Below are positions 22,725 through 32,211 of a stretch of DNA of 64,000 bases, in pieces. The stretch lies in contig CAVPVD010000007.1 of assembly GCA_963709155.1 (NCBI GenBank), positions 2,728,001 through 2,792,000 on the forward strand, written 5' to 3'. A program made the translations under genes and the position numbers. The notes below the pieces were generated by a model, which had not been told where the DNA came from, searched no databases, and saw only the letters and a program-made list of their open reading frames with translations. Each line of letters starts with the position of its first letter. Within the stretch, counting starts at the first letter, position 1. The DNA is from Bog-159 sp963709155 (GTDB lineage: Bacteria; Acidobacteriota; Terriglobia; Bryobacterales; Bryobacteraceae).

Positions 22725-24143
22725 ATGCTACGCCGCTCAATCACCCTTGGGTTGGCCGTCGCCGCCGCGCTTTGCGCGCAGGCCGAACGGCAGCTCACAG
22801 ACGTCCCTTTTGTTCCCACGCCGCCGAACGTGGTGGATGCCATGCTCGATCTGGCCGGCATCAAAACCGGGGATGTGCTGATCGATCTGGGCTCGGGCGA
22901 TGGCCGCATCGTGATGGCCGCCTGCAAGCGATTCGGCATTCATGCCACAGGCGTTGAGATCGACCCCGATCTTGTGCGGCAATCGGAAACGCTGGCCCGG
23001 CAGGAGGGTCTCGCCGGGATGGCCACGTTCGTGCAGGCCGACCTGTTCGCATACGACCTGCGTCCGGCGTCTGTGGTAACTATGTTTCTCACGCCCGGCG
23101 TCAACCTGCGCCTACGTTCCAAGCTTCTCCGTGAGCTGCGGCCGGGAACGCGCATCGTCTCTCACCGGTTCGACATGGGGAGCTGGACGCCCGCGAAGAC
23201 CGTCCAACTCGCGGACGACCGGATATACCTTTGGGTGGTTCCAGCGAATGGACTGGCAGCCTCCGGCGCAAGTACGCACACGGAGCCGGCCGCCGAAAAT
23301 CCAGCATCGATGTTTTCGTACGATGCGGCCGCACCGCTCAATGCCCGCAGCGAAGAGCCCGCGCAGGCCGGCGGATCGTCTGTCACGCCGCTCTCGTATG
23401 CCGGCGCCGTGGGACCGGTTTCGGCGACCCTCGTGACTCCCGCCCGGAACGGGAAGTATCCAGCCGTCATCTTTGCGGCCGAATACGGGAGGCGCGACGA
23501 GTTCCTGCCCGAGGCGCTGCTGCTTGCACGCACGTCGCCGCCGATGGTATCGCTGCTAATCGACGCGCCGCCCGAGCGACCGGTGGGTTGGCGGCGCAGT
23601 TTCAATTCGCTGAGCGACAACGACAACGACCGGGACCTCCATATTCAGGCGGTGATCGATATCCGGCGGGGCGTCGATCTGCTGGCCGCGCGGAGCGATA
23701 TCGACGCCGGCCGCATCGCCTATGTGGGTCACGGTTATGGGGCGAACTGGGGCGCCATTCTGTCCGGCGTCGAGCCGCGGCTGCGCGCGTTCGTGCTGGT
23801 GGCGGGTTTTCCGAGCTTCGCGGAATTGATGGAAAGCGACGATCCCGACATGGCGAACATGCGGTTCCCGATGGGTAGCGAGCGCTTTGCCCGGTACCTC
23901 GCATCCATATCCGCGGTGGACCCGGAGCGTTTCACGCGTTATTGGCTGGGAGCGCCGATTCTGTTCCAGTTCGGGCGCTTCGACCGGTTCGTGCCGCGCG
24001 CCGCGGCGGAACGTCTGACGCACTTGATCGCACGTCCGCAGAAAGTCGTTTTCTACGATGCCGGGCACTCGGTAAACGATCCGCGCGCGATGGCCGATCG
24101 CGACGAATTCCTGGGGCACTGCCTGCGTCGCGCGGCGCCGTAG
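22725..24143 (+). CDS. Exported fusion: SAM-dependent methyltransferase + alpha/beta hydrolase
   Basis: 472 residues. A signal peptide (ending ALCAQA, about residue 20) leads into a class I methyltransferase domain (about 30-185): motif I is DLGSGDGRIVMAA and the acidic motif II is GVEIDPD. A linker (about 190-225) joins an alpha/beta-hydrolase domain (about 228-470) of the dienelactone-hydrolase type. In that domain the nucleophile elbow reads GHGYG, with Gly337 where Ser, Cys or Asp is expected (codon GGT, re-read from DNA). The acid (GRFDRF) and His (DAGHS) are present. The hydrolase half may therefore be inactive. An exported SAM-dependent domain is itself odd, since SAM is cytosolic. Confidence 0.8.
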   Translation: MLRRSITLGLAVAAALCAQAERQLTDVPFVPTPPNVVDAMLDLAGIKTGDVLIDLGSGDGRIVMAACKRFGIHATGVEIDPDLVRQSETLARQEGLAGMATFVQADLFAYDLRPASVVTMFLTPGVNLRLRSKLLRELRPGTRIVSHRFDMGSWTPAKTVQLADDRIYLWVVPANGLAASGASTHTEPAAENPASMFSYDAAAPLNARSEEPAQAGGSSVTPLSYAGAVGPVSATLVTPARNGKYPAVIFAAEYGRRDEFLPEALLLARTSPPMVSLLIDAPPERPVGWRRSFNSLSDNDNDRDLHIQAVIDIRRGVDLLAARSDIDAGRIAYVGHGYGANWGAILSGVEPRLRAFVLVAGFPSFAELMESDDPDMANMRFPMGSERFARYLASISAVDPERFTRYWLGAPILFQFGRFDRFVPRAAAERLTHLIARPQKVVFYDAGHSVNDPRAMADRDEFLGHCLRRAAP

Positions 24144-24266
24144 ACCATCCACCGGAAGGCCGCCTCGAGCGCCCTTAGATGAAGGGAGCGACCCCAACTG
24201 TTTCCCGCCCCGTGACGGGACCCCGAAAAAGCCCGGCAAGTCCAGCTAAATTATCGTTTGTAGCCT

Positions 24267-25082
24267 ATGAATTCCGCGGGACCTGTGGCTAAACTTGTGC
24301 CTGGGTCTGTTGGTAATATGCACATCTGGCTCTACCTCTTAATCCTGCCCTTGGCGGCGCTCCTGTTCCATGCGCGTCCCCTACTCGCCCAGATCCTCTG
24401 CGAACCAAGAATGCGCGCCGGCGATTACGATGGCGCCCTGCGCAGGCTGCGCTGGATCGGCTTAGGCATACCCAATGTGTTTATGCTCCACAAAGAAGCC
24501 CTGATCCTCTCGCTTTACGGCCGTCCCGCGGAGGCCGAGCCGCTTTACCGCACGGCGCTGGGCATGCTTCGGAAGGGCGTGCCGTATCCCAGAGAGCGGT
24601 TGCATTCCTCGTTGGGCTATGCGCTCCTCGATCTTGGCCGGTACCCGGAAGCGGAGCAGTGCTTCCATCGCGCCATCGAAGCAGGCGATGTCACCGGAAA
24701 CTCGCAGGATGGGCTGGCGGAATTGCGGCTGACCCAGGGCGTGGAGATTGAGAAGGCCCTGGCCTATAGCCGCTATGCCATCGAACGCTCCAAACGGCGT
24801 ACAGCCGCCGCCGAGGCGCCCGGCGTCTATTACGTTCACGAGGCTTGGGCTCTGGCGGTGCTGGGACGTACCGCGGAAGCTACCGCATCGCTCGCGCAGG
24901 CTTTGCGCGCCCCAGCCCACGAGGGACGCGCAAATGCATCCCTGCACTGGCGCGCCGGAACGGTGCTCTCCATCCTGCAGCAGCCCGCGGAAGCTCGCCG
25001 GCAATTCCAACTCGGAGCCAACGTGGACCCCAACGGCAAGTACGGCGCCCGTTGCGCCCGGGACCTGGCACATCTCCTCTAG
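24267..25082 (+). CDS. Membrane-anchored TPR protein
   Basis: 271 residues. One transmembrane helix near the N-terminus (HIWLYLLILPLAALLF) is followed by tetratricopeptide-type helical pairs: RAGDYDGALRRLRW, GRPAEAEPLYRTAL, DLGRYPEAEQCFHRAI, and later LGRTAEATASLAQAL and LQQPAEARRQFQLG. Start uncertain: ATG 24267, or ATG 24318 directly before the membrane helix, which looks more natural. A scaffold role is typical. It precedes hemW with a 32-base gap. Confidence 0.75.
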   Translation: MNSAGPVAKLVPGSVGNMHIWLYLLILPLAALLFHARPLLAQILCEPRMRAGDYDGALRRLRWIGLGIPNVFMLHKEALILSLYGRPAEAEPLYRTALGMLRKGVPYPRERLHSSLGYALLDLGRYPEAEQCFHRAIEAGDVTGNSQDGLAELRLTQGVEIEKALAYSRYAIERSKRRTAAAEAPGVYYVHEAWALAVLGRTAEATASLAQALRAPAHEGRANASLHWRAGTVLSILQQPAEARRQFQLGANVDPNGKYGARCARDLAHLL

Positions 25083-25114
25083 CCCGCGCGCGGCTGACGC
25101 TATCATAAGACCAG

Positions 25115-26191
25115 GTGCCGGGCGTCTACATTTCATATCCGTTCTGCGCGCAGAAGTGCAGCTACTGTAATTTCGCCTCGGGCGTCTTCCCGCGCGCCAT
25201 GGAATCGCGCTACCTGGAGGCCCTGCGCGGCGAGATCGCCAGGCATGCCTGGGCCTGGCGGCCCGAAACCGTCTACCTCGGAGGCGGTACGCCCAGCGCC
25301 CTCGACCCGCCATCGCTAGCCTCCCTGCTGGCGCTCATTCCCGGCCGTCCTTGGCTGGAAGCGACCCTCGAGACCGCCCCCGGCACCGTTACCCCGGAAC
25401 GCGCCCGCGCCTGGGCCGCCGCCGGAATCGACCGCGTCAGCCTCGGCGTGCAGTCTTTCGTGCAGACCGAAATCGCCCGCACCGGCCGCAAGCACACCGC
25501 GCAGATGGTTGCCGCCGAAATCGGGGTCTTGCGCGCGGCAGGCATCGCCAAAATCAACATCGACCTGATTGCGGGCCTCTCCGCACAGACCGAAGCAAGC
25601 TGGCGCGAGTCCCTCGACTGGATCGCCCGCCTGCAGCCCGATCATGTTTCCGTCTACATGCTGGAAGTCGACGAGGATAGCCGCCTGGGCCGCGAAATCC
25701 TCTCCGGTGGCGCCCGTTACGGCGCCGCCGATCGGCCCTCCGGCGACCTCACCGCCGGCCTTTACGAGTTCGCCGTCGAACGCTTCGCCGCCTTGGGGTT
25801 GCCCCGCTACGAAATCTCCAATTTCGCCGTGCCGGGTCACGCATCCCGGCACAATATGAAATACTGGCTCTTGGAACCTTACGCTGGCTTTGGCAGCGAC
25901 GCCCACTCCTTCGATGGCCGGCTCCGCTGGCAAAACCCTGAATCGTTGGACGAGTACCTCGGCGCCTGGCAGCCGGTCGGCACCGAGCGCAATCCCTTGG
26001 AGGAGCGCTTCTTCGTGGGCCTGCGTCTGGCCCAGGGGATCCGCCCCGAGCCGCGTGAATGGCAGCACTTTGATGCGCCCATCCGCCGCTTCATCGAGCA
26101 AGGCCTGCTCGAAACGGATGGTGGCGTCCTGCGCCTCACTCCCCGCGGCGTGATGCTATCCAACGAAGTCTTTCAGGAGTTCCTGATATGA
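25115..26191 (+). CDS. hemW: HemW-like radical SAM heme chaperone
   Basis: 358 residues, GTG start. The radical-SAM cluster motif is CAQKCSYCNF near residue 11 (CxxxCxxC without the extra Cys of HemN). Further family marks are GGGTPSAL, SLGVQSF, NIDLIAGL and the C-terminal HNMKYW and GSDAHSF motifs. HemW proteins transfer heme rather than oxidise coproporphyrinogen, and older annotations as HemN are misleading. Its last four bases overlap ltaE (ATGA), indicating coupling. Confidence 0.9.
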   Translation: MPGVYISYPFCAQKCSYCNFASGVFPRAMESRYLEALRGEIARHAWAWRPETVYLGGGTPSALDPPSLASLLALIPGRPWLEATLETAPGTVTPERARAWAAAGIDRVSLGVQSFVQTEIARTGRKHTAQMVAAEIGVLRAAGIAKINIDLIAGLSAQTEASWRESLDWIARLQPDHVSVYMLEVDEDSRLGREILSGGARYGAADRPSGDLTAGLYEFAVERFAALGLPRYEISNFAVPGHASRHNMKYWLLEPYAGFGSDAHSFDGRLRWQNPESLDEYLGAWQPVGTERNPLEERFFVGLRLAQGIRPEPREWQHFDAPIRRFIEQGLLETDGGVLRLTPRGVMLSNEVFQEFLI

Positions 26192-27234
26192 TCGATCTGC
26201 GCAGCGATACGGTAACCAAACCCACGCCCGAAATGCGGCGGGCCATGCTGGAAGCCGAGGTGGGCGACGATGTTTACGGGGAAGATCCCACCGTCAACTT
26301 GCTGGAGAAGCGCGCCGCCGAAATCGCCGGCAAAGAGGAGGCCCTGTTCGTCCCCACGGGCACCATGGGCAACACCATCGCCGTGAAGCTCCACACGCGC
26401 CACGGCGAAGAAGTCATCTGCGACGTGCGCGCTCACCTGCTCGAATATGAGCTATCCATGCTGGCTTGGTTCTCCGGATGCGTCGGCCGTCCCATTCAGA
26501 CACCCGATGGCATCATGCGCTGGGACCAGATTGCGCGCGAGATCCGTCCGCTCGGTCCGCATCGCGCCCGCACCGCGTTGATCGAAATCGAAAATACCAA
26601 CAACATCGCCGGCGGGACGGTCTATCCGCTCGCGCTGGTCTATGAAATCTGCGACAAGGCGCATGCGCTCGGGCTGAAGGTCCATATGGACGGCGCGCGT
26701 GTCTTCAATGCCGCCGAGGCTCTAGGCAAGCCGGTGCGCGAGATCGTGGCCAAGGTGGACACGGTCATGTTCTGCCTGTCGAAAGCGCTGGGCGCTCCGG
26801 TCGGCTCCATGCTGGCCGGCGCCGCGGAGGATATCGCCCAGGCCCGGCTCTATCGCAAGCGGCTGGGCGGAGGCATGCGCCAGGCTGGCGTGCTGGCCGC
26901 CGCCGGATTGATCGCGATCGAACAGAGCCCGCGCCACCTGGGCGAGGATCATCGCAACGCCCGCCTCATGGCCCGCGGCCTTGCCGGCATTCCCGGGATT
27001 CAGATCGATCCCGCCAAGGTGCAGACCAACATCGTGGTGTTCGATGTGAGCGGCACCGGTCTGTCCGCGGACGAAATCAGCGCGCGCTTGAAAGAGCGCG
27101 GCGTCCTGATCGACCCGATCAACTCCGCCGTGATGCGGCTGGTCACGCATTACGATGTGGACCGCGAAGGCTGCGAGTTGGCCCTGGCCGCGCTGGCCGA
27201 GGTCGCCGCCCTTCACTCCAACGCCATCGCCTAG
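26188..27234 (+). CDS. ltaE: Low-specificity L-threonine aldolase
   Basis: 348 residues, PLP fold type I. The N-terminal MIDLRSDTVTKPTPEMR and the GDDVYGEDPTVN segment are diagnostic, and the PLP lysine is in FCLSKALGAPVGS. The enzyme cleaves L-threonine and L-allo-threonine to glycine and acetaldehyde. Length fits the family. Translationally coupled to hemW by a 4-base overlap. Confidence 0.92.
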   Translation: MIDLRSDTVTKPTPEMRRAMLEAEVGDDVYGEDPTVNLLEKRAAEIAGKEEALFVPTGTMGNTIAVKLHTRHGEEVICDVRAHLLEYELSMLAWFSGCVGRPIQTPDGIMRWDQIAREIRPLGPHRARTALIEIENTNNIAGGTVYPLALVYEICDKAHALGLKVHMDGARVFNAAEALGKPVREIVAKVDTVMFCLSKALGAPVGSMLAGAAEDIAQARLYRKRLGGGMRQAGVLAAAGLIAIEQSPRHLGEDHRNARLMARGLAGIPGIQIDPAKVQTNIVVFDVSGTGLSADEISARLKERGVLIDPINSAVMRLVTHYDVDREGCELALAALAEVAALHSNAIA

Positions 27235-27315
27235 AAGCCGATCCTGAAGCCTTGGTTTTATCGGCGCGGCAAGCGCCTAAACAGCCCCAGCCCGTCGTGC
27301 TAAACTAACAATGTT

Positions 27316-27525
27316 ATGGCGATTCCCAATGTCAAGCGGTTCCGGCCCTTCTGCCCGGAGTGCGGTGAAAATTTCACCGTCATGGCCGTGCTCCCGAAAG
27401 ACGCCAGCGTGGATAAGTATCTGGCCGATGTAGTGGCCCGGCACGATCACAAGGCGTACCAGGAGTCCAAGATCCTGCACTTTAAGGTGCGCGTCGGCCA
27501 ACAGAAACAGAAGAAGGCCAAGTAA
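27316..27525 (+). CDS. Small hypothetical protein with one CPEC knuckle
   Basis: 69 residues. It contains FCPECGENFTVMAVLPKD and a lysine-rich C-terminus (GQQKQKKAK). Only one CxxC pair is present, so a complete zinc site would need a partner or His ligands (ARHDHK has two). Start ATG 27316; a taaact -10-like element precedes it. Composition and codon use look coding. Function unknown. Confidence 0.55.
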   Translation: MAIPNVKRFRPFCPECGENFTVMAVLPKDASVDKYLADVVARHDHKAYQESKILHFKVRVGQQKQKKAK

Positions 27526-27536
27526 GATTTCCGTTT

Positions 27537-28814
27537 TCAGGTGCGGGCCTGCAGATTCTTCAAGGCCCGTAGTCCCTCCTGCGCTACCTCCGGATCCGCA
27601 TCGTGGCTTAACTTCTCCAGTTGGGGCGCGTCGCTCGCGTCTCCGCTGCGCGCCATCACCCGCGCCAGGTAGATCTTCTCATCTTTGGTCCCCTGCAGCA
27701 GCGGCGTGTAAAGCGATTTGCGCACCGCCGGATCGCGCGCCAGTTCCACCAGGAACGGAAACGCCACGCCGTGATACGCGGCGCTGTTCAATGTATCGAT
27801 CAGGAATTGCAGCGGGCTGAATTCCGAAATCGCCGTATTGCCCAGCATCACCTGCGCGAAGGCCATCGAAAGCCGTGGCGACGTCTTGCCTTCGTCCTGG
27901 TAGGCTTTCGCCAGCATCGGCAGATCCGCCGGGTTCTTCAGGCGAGCGTAGCCTTCCGCCGCGGCCGCGCGCATCTTATCGTCTTTGTCGGCGATGTATC
28001 GCGCATAGATCTCGCGGCTGCTCTCGGTAGGCAGCATCGCAATGGAGGTCAGCGCGGCGCGGCGCACCTTGGCGTCCCGGGTGTGGTTGAGGACGTCCAC
28101 CAGGTCGGGCACCGCCGATTTGTTCAGCAGCAGCCCCGTGGTCTCGATGGCCGCGACCTGCACCTTCGGATCCAGGTCGCGCAGCAGGAACGAAATGCTG
28201 GAAGCCGCTTCGGGATCGCGAATCTTCTGCAGCGCCACCAGCGATTCGTAAATCACCGGCGTGTCCTTCGAATGCATCGCCTTCACCAGGTCCGGAATCG
28301 CGGCTTTGCCGCGCAGGATGCCGATGGCGCGCGCCGCGTTGGCCCGCGCGTCCACGCTCGCGCCGCTGCGCGCCAGCGACCCCAGCGCCGCGATGATGTC
28401 CGGCCGCGGCGTGATGTAAGGATCGATCACCTGGTCGTTGGTATCGGTAAAGTGGCCTTTTATGCTGGTGCCTGCGCGCCGCAGCGAAGCCCCGAATCCG
28501 GTCTTCAAATAACCGGGCAGATAAAAGTTGACCAGCCCATCGGTGGCGCGGATCTGGATTTCAGCGTCGCTGTCGCGGCTCGCCGTAATCAGCGGATCGA
28601 GACTGTACTGCGTGTCGATGTCCGCAATCTGTTTTACGGCTTCCAGGCGGATGTCCAGATCCGGATTGGTCAGTAGTGCCGCAAGTTTAGGAATAGCGTT
28701 GGCGCCGCCCTTTCCCATTTCGCGGACGTCTTTGGGCCGCAGCGCGGCGTCTTGTGCTTGGGCGGTTAAACAAAACGAGAGACACAACAGGAGCGGAACC
28801 GAGCGAAGGAGCAT
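27537..28814 (-). CDS. Secreted HEAT-repeat protein
   Basis: 425 residues from ATG 28814, chosen because it opens with a signal peptide (MLLRSVPLLLCLSFCLTAQA) and clears the upstream gene; the longer frame overlaps mqnD. About eight HEAT/PBS-lyase-like helical repeats follow, such as AIPKLAALLTNPDLDIRLEA, AIPDLVKAMHSKDTPV and AVPDLVDVLNHTRDAKVRRA. These repeats make a curved protein-binding solenoid. It lies 16 bases after mqnD and is likely cotranscribed. Confidence 0.8.
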   Translation of the reverse strand: MLLRSVPLLLCLSFCLTAQAQDAALRPKDVREMGKGGANAIPKLAALLTNPDLDIRLEAVKQIADIDTQYSLDPLITASRDSDAEIQIRATDGLVNFYLPGYLKTGFGASLRRAGTSIKGHFTDTNDQVIDPYITPRPDIIAALGSLARSGASVDARANAARAIGILRGKAAIPDLVKAMHSKDTPVIYESLVALQKIRDPEAASSISFLLRDLDPKVQVAAIETTGLLLNKSAVPDLVDVLNHTRDAKVRRAALTSIAMLPTESSREIYARYIADKDDKMRAAAAEGYARLKNPADLPMLAKAYQDEGKTSPRLSMAFAQVMLGNTAISEFSPLQFLIDTLNSAAYHGVAFPFLVELARDPAVRKSLYTPLLQGTKDEKIYLARVMARSGDASDAPQLEKLSHDADPEVAQEGLRALKNLQART

Positions 28815-28830
28815 CCCTCTAATGTAGCAA

Positions 28831-29673
28831 TCAGCGCACGAACTCGACTTCGACCCGCCGCGGGATGAGCCCCGCTTCATGGCCCAGATCGAGCAGCTTC
28901 TGCACCGCTACCGGCACCACATCGCCGGCGTCCAGCGTGTAGTGATTCACGTACATGCCCACAAACTTCTCCGCCAGGCTGGTTTCCATGTCGCGCGCGA
29001 ACTGCAATGCGTAGCTCAGCGCCTCATCGCGATTATCCAGCGCGTATTGAATGCTTTCGCGCATCAGCCGGCAGCATTCGCTTTGGATATCGCCTGGCAA
29101 CGTGCGCAGCAGAGCGTTGCCTCCAAGAGGCAGCGGCAGACCGTATTTGCCCTTCCACCATTTGCCCAGGTCGAGCACCTTATGGAATCCTTCGCGGTCG
29201 TAAGTGAGCTGCCCTTCGTGGATGATCAGTCCCGCTTCCACGGAGCGCTCGCGCACCGCATGCATGATCTTATCGAAGGGCGTGACCACCGCTTCGAAAT
29301 CCGGCTGGTACAACCTGAGCGCCAGGTAGGCGGAGGTGAGTTTGCCGGGCACCGCGATGCGCTTGCCCACCAGTTCTTCGGGTTCCACCGGACGCGACGC
29401 CACCAGCATGGGACCGTAGCCATCGCCGATGCTGGAACCGCTCGCCATCAGAACATATTTATCCGCCACGTAAGGATAGGCGTGATAGGAAATCGCGGTG
29501 AGATCGTAAAGGCCTTCGACGGCTTTGCGATTCAGGGATTCAATGTCCTCCAGGATGTGGCGGAAGGTGACCTTCGGGGAGCGGACTTTCTTGGTGGCTA
29601 GCGCATAAAACATGAATGCGTCGTCGGAGTCCGGACTGTGGGCGCTGACGATTTCCCGGGGAAGAGGTGTCAT
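28831..29673 (-). CDS. mqnD: MqnD-type 1,4-dihydroxy-6-naphthoate synthase
   Basis: 280 residues with the periplasmic-binding-protein fold of the MqnA/MqnD family. The N-terminal SPDSDDAFMFYAL corresponds to the SPCPNDTF-type substrate loop of MqnD, and the LIIHEGQLTY segment carries the conserved His of MqnD. No signal peptide is present, as expected for a cytosolic biosynthetic enzyme. It would convert cyclic dehypoxanthine futalosine to 1,4-dihydroxy-6-naphthoate in menaquinone synthesis. MqnA-like or uncharacterised paralogues remain possible because no other mqn gene is adjacent. Confidence 0.75.
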   Translation of the reverse strand: MTPLPREIVSAHSPDSDDAFMFYALATKKVRSPKVTFRHILEDIESLNRKAVEGLYDLTAISYHAYPYVADKYVLMASGSSIGDGYGPMLVASRPVEPEELVGKRIAVPGKLTSAYLALRLYQPDFEAVVTPFDKIMHAVRERSVEAGLIIHEGQLTYDREGFHKVLDLGKWWKGKYGLPLPLGGNALLRTLPGDIQSECCRLMRESIQYALDNRDEALSYALQFARDMETSLAEKFVGMYVNHYTLDAGDVVPVAVQKLLDLGHEAGLIPRRVEVEFVR

Positions 29674-30050
29674 ATTGCGGAGTACATCTCAGTTTACACG
29701 GGATGCACCCGAAACGGGAAGGAAAGGTATTGAAAAACGAAAAGGGCGGTCCATTCCCTAAGGTGTAGACTGGAGGTCCCGTTGGCGGCCATCCGTTTTG
29801 CGCAAAAGCGCAACGCAATAATGCGTGCGAATCCGGCCGTTCGAAGAATTCCTCGTACTGCCTGTCTACTGCCCGGGGTGACGACCGCCCCCACTCTGGC
29901 CCGGTTCTATTGGCACCTCCTTGCCGGCATCTGGAGAAGCCAGCCCTGCGGTGTACTCTACATCGGAATCGTCACCGGCTGATTCCAATTCCAGTTTCAC
30001 TCCAATGCGCGCGCTTGTCAAGAGGACTGAAGTACCTGGATAATCGAAGG
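29674..30050. other. 377-bp gap without a convincing gene
   Basis: The mqnD side should hold its promoter (a taaact hexamer lies at about 29693-29698 on the minus strand). The rest shows short frames only, and a small ttttgcgc/gcgcaaaa palindrome near 29808. No repeat of types A-C is present. Possibly a decayed gene, but I see no recognisable remnant. Confidence 0.4.
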
Positions 30051-30455
30051 GTGTTCGATCGTTGGCTTTCCCGTAAACCCGAGCCGCTGGCCGGCGCCCC
30101 CGCCATCCGCCGTCAAAAAACTTATTCCGGACAAAGCGGTTATGTTTATCAGTATTACTACGAGGGCCACCGCCCTTACAAACGCGACCGCAACACCGGT
30201 ACCGAATATGTCTTTGACGTCTCCGCGGATCGCAAGACGTCACTCGCGGTCTCCGTGCTGCTAAGCGCCGCCGCCCTGGAGGATTGGCAGGGCCGCCACG
30301 GGCGCACCCTGCACGCCAGCGAGCGTTACGCCGTCGCCAAGATGGCGCTGTTCCAGGCCTTCGACGAGCGGCCCAATCCCGGCGCCATGAGCGCCGACAT
30401 CAAAGTACGCGGCGCCGATGTGGAGGCCATTCTGATCGGCCTGGGGATAGAGTAA
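30051..30455 (+). CDS. Hypothetical protein, about 134 aa
   Basis: The start is uncertain; GTG 30051 is proposed because the sequence before it has non-protein-like composition, although the aagg motif touches it directly. It carries SGYVYQYYYEGHRPYKR and a VFDVSADRKTSLAVSVLL strand, followed by a helical C-terminal half (ERYAVAKMALFQAFDE). I do not recognise a family. Codon use is normal. It converges on the FAD dehydrogenase gene with 2 bases between stops. Confidence 0.55.
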   Translation: MFDRWLSRKPEPLAGAPAIRRQKTYSGQSGYVYQYYYEGHRPYKRDRNTGTEYVFDVSADRKTSLAVSVLLSAAALEDWQGRHGRTLHASERYAVAKMALFQAFDERPNPGAMSADIKVRGADVEAILIGLGIE

Positions 30456-30457
30456 GG

Positions 30458-32086
30458 TCAGCTTTCAATGCTCCGTCCGGCCAGTCGGCCCGACAACACG
30501 CAGCCGCCCAAAAAGGTGCCTTCGAGCGATGCTTTTCCGTGCATGCCTCCGCCGCCGAAGCCCGCTGCTTCGCCCACGGCATACAGCCCGGGGATCGCCT
30601 GACCATCGACGCCCCGCAGCACCCGGCACTGCAAGTCGGTTTGAATGCCGCCCAGGCTCTTGCGGCTCAGGATGAATTCCCGAATCGCGATCAGCGGGCG
30701 CGCTTTCGGATCCAGGATCTTCTGGAACTTGCAAGTGCGCACGCGATCGCCGCGATACTGCCGCGCATTGGCGATGCGCCGCAGTTGGTCGTCATTGGAA
30801 TAAGCCGGCCCGCGATCCAGCATGTCGTCCCACGCCCGCACCTCGGCCTCCAGACGTGGCCGGTCGATCTTGAGGCCATACAGACTCTTGCGGTCCATTT
30901 GCTCCACCAGGTCGTCGAACCGGTCCGCCACCGCGATATCGTCCGGGCAGTCGCGGATCAACCGCTTCACCAGGTCCTTGTTGCCCAGCAGCAGGCTGGC
31001 CGCCAGGCCCAGCCGCTTCTTATAGCGGAACGCCGTCATGTAATCGCAGCCCGAGACCGCCAGTTCCTTAATGGCGATCTTCCAGTTCATCACCTGCCAC
31101 GAGTACTGGCCCGGCTGCGCCAGAACGCTGGCCACCAGGTGGCGCGTGTCGGCATATACCGGCATGGGGCCGGGATTCATGATGCGCTCCCCGCGCGCGT
31201 TCAACCAGAGCGCCGAGCGCGGCGGCACCAGGCTCAGCCCGTCGTTCGGCCGGCGCTTCGCGGGATGATGCACGCCCGCGGCGTAATGCCAGTGCAGGTC
31301 GAGATGCGTAACCGCTCCGCCCAATTCGGAAACCTTGCCGTGCAGCATGCCGTCGCCGTAAGAGTGCGCGCCGTTGAGCAACTCCCGCGGCGGATCGCCC
31401 CACGGCTTGTGCCAATGTCCGCGCACGAAACTGAGATCGCCGCCGCACACGCCGCCGGATGCGACGATCACCTGCTCGGCCGTCACTTGGACATCGCTGC
31501 CGTCGTCCATCCTGCGGCAGCGCACGCCCGTGGCGCGCCCCCCCGTCATTTCAATGGCGGCGACTTCGGTATCGAAGAGCAGTTCCAGGTTCGCGCGCCG
31601 TGGGTGTGCTTCGAGCGCTTCGAGCAGCCGGTGGATGATCTCGTAACCCGTGCCCCATACGATGTGCCAGCGGGGCACGCTATTGCCCGGCGCATAGATG
31701 CCGCGTTCGGGCCAGTTCACTACCGGCAGAAACGTGATTTTCTTCTGGTCCAGGAATTCGTAGATGTATTCGCGCGAATTCTCGCAATAGAAGCGGCCCC
31801 AGGCGCGCGGCCAATCGTCGCCCGCCTCGTACTCAGCCACGCTCTGCCAGTCGCGCCATGCGAGTTCAGGCGAATCGTGGATGCGCAGGCGCTTCTGGTG
31901 CGGCGTGCCGATCAGGTGTATTCCGCCGAAAGATTCCTTGGCGAGTCCACCAAAGTTTTCGCGGCGGTCTTTATCGATCAGCAGGACGCGCCGGCCGCGA
32001 CTCAGCAATTCGTACGCCGCTACGATGCCCGCCAGTCCGCCGCCGGCAATCACGATTTCGGTTGTATGCGCGCTTTGGCCGCTCAT
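30458..32086 (-). CDS. FAD-binding dehydrogenase (fumarate reductase/KsdD-like flavoprotein)
   Basis: 542 residues. The FAD dinucleotide-binding motif AGGGLAGIVAA lies near residue 14 with the acidic LLIDKD end, and the distal FAD motif is near the C-terminus (GLYAVGEAAGFGGGG). The family is annotated as FAD-binding dehydrogenase and is related to 3-ketosteroid dehydrogenases and fumarate reductases. No signal peptide is present. Substrate not predictable; no neighbouring pathway genes. Confidence 0.82.
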   Translation of the reverse strand: MSGQSAHTTEIVIAGGGLAGIVAAYELLSRGRRVLLIDKDRRENFGGLAKESFGGIHLIGTPHQKRLRIHDSPELAWRDWQSVAEYEAGDDWPRAWGRFYCENSREYIYEFLDQKKITFLPVVNWPERGIYAPGNSVPRWHIVWGTGYEIIHRLLEALEAHPRRANLELLFDTEVAAIEMTGGRATGVRCRRMDDGSDVQVTAEQVIVASGGVCGGDLSFVRGHWHKPWGDPPRELLNGAHSYGDGMLHGKVSELGGAVTHLDLHWHYAAGVHHPAKRRPNDGLSLVPPRSALWLNARGERIMNPGPMPVYADTRHLVASVLAQPGQYSWQVMNWKIAIKELAVSGCDYMTAFRYKKRLGLAASLLLGNKDLVKRLIRDCPDDIAVADRFDDLVEQMDRKSLYGLKIDRPRLEAEVRAWDDMLDRGPAYSNDDQLRRIANARQYRGDRVRTCKFQKILDPKARPLIAIREFILSRKSLGGIQTDLQCRVLRGVDGQAIPGLYAVGEAAGFGGGGMHGKASLEGTFLGGCVLSGRLAGRSIES

Positions 32087-32153
32087 GCTGTAAGAGCAAT
32101 CTTATCCCGCAATTCTGCCCGCAGCCGGAGTTCGAACTTCTCGTGATGACTTG

Positions 32154-32199
32154 CCGTGGCGCACGCTTCAGCGTGCCGGCGGGACTTTTAAGTCCCGCT
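32154..32199 (+). repeat. Palindromic repeat type A, copy A4
   Basis: Identical to A1 over ccgtggcgcacgcttcagcg and the following palindrome. It lies between two minus-strand genes, 13 bases from the ahcY stop, where as RNA it could form a terminator for ahcY. Confidence 0.85.
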
Positions 32200-32211
32200 T
32201 CAGCCGGCTAA

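Noticed and set aside
30284..32146. Plus-strand open frame of 620 codons
   Set aside because: It is entirely antisense to the FAD dehydrogenase, whose motifs are clear; its own product is Ala/His/Arg-rich without domains.
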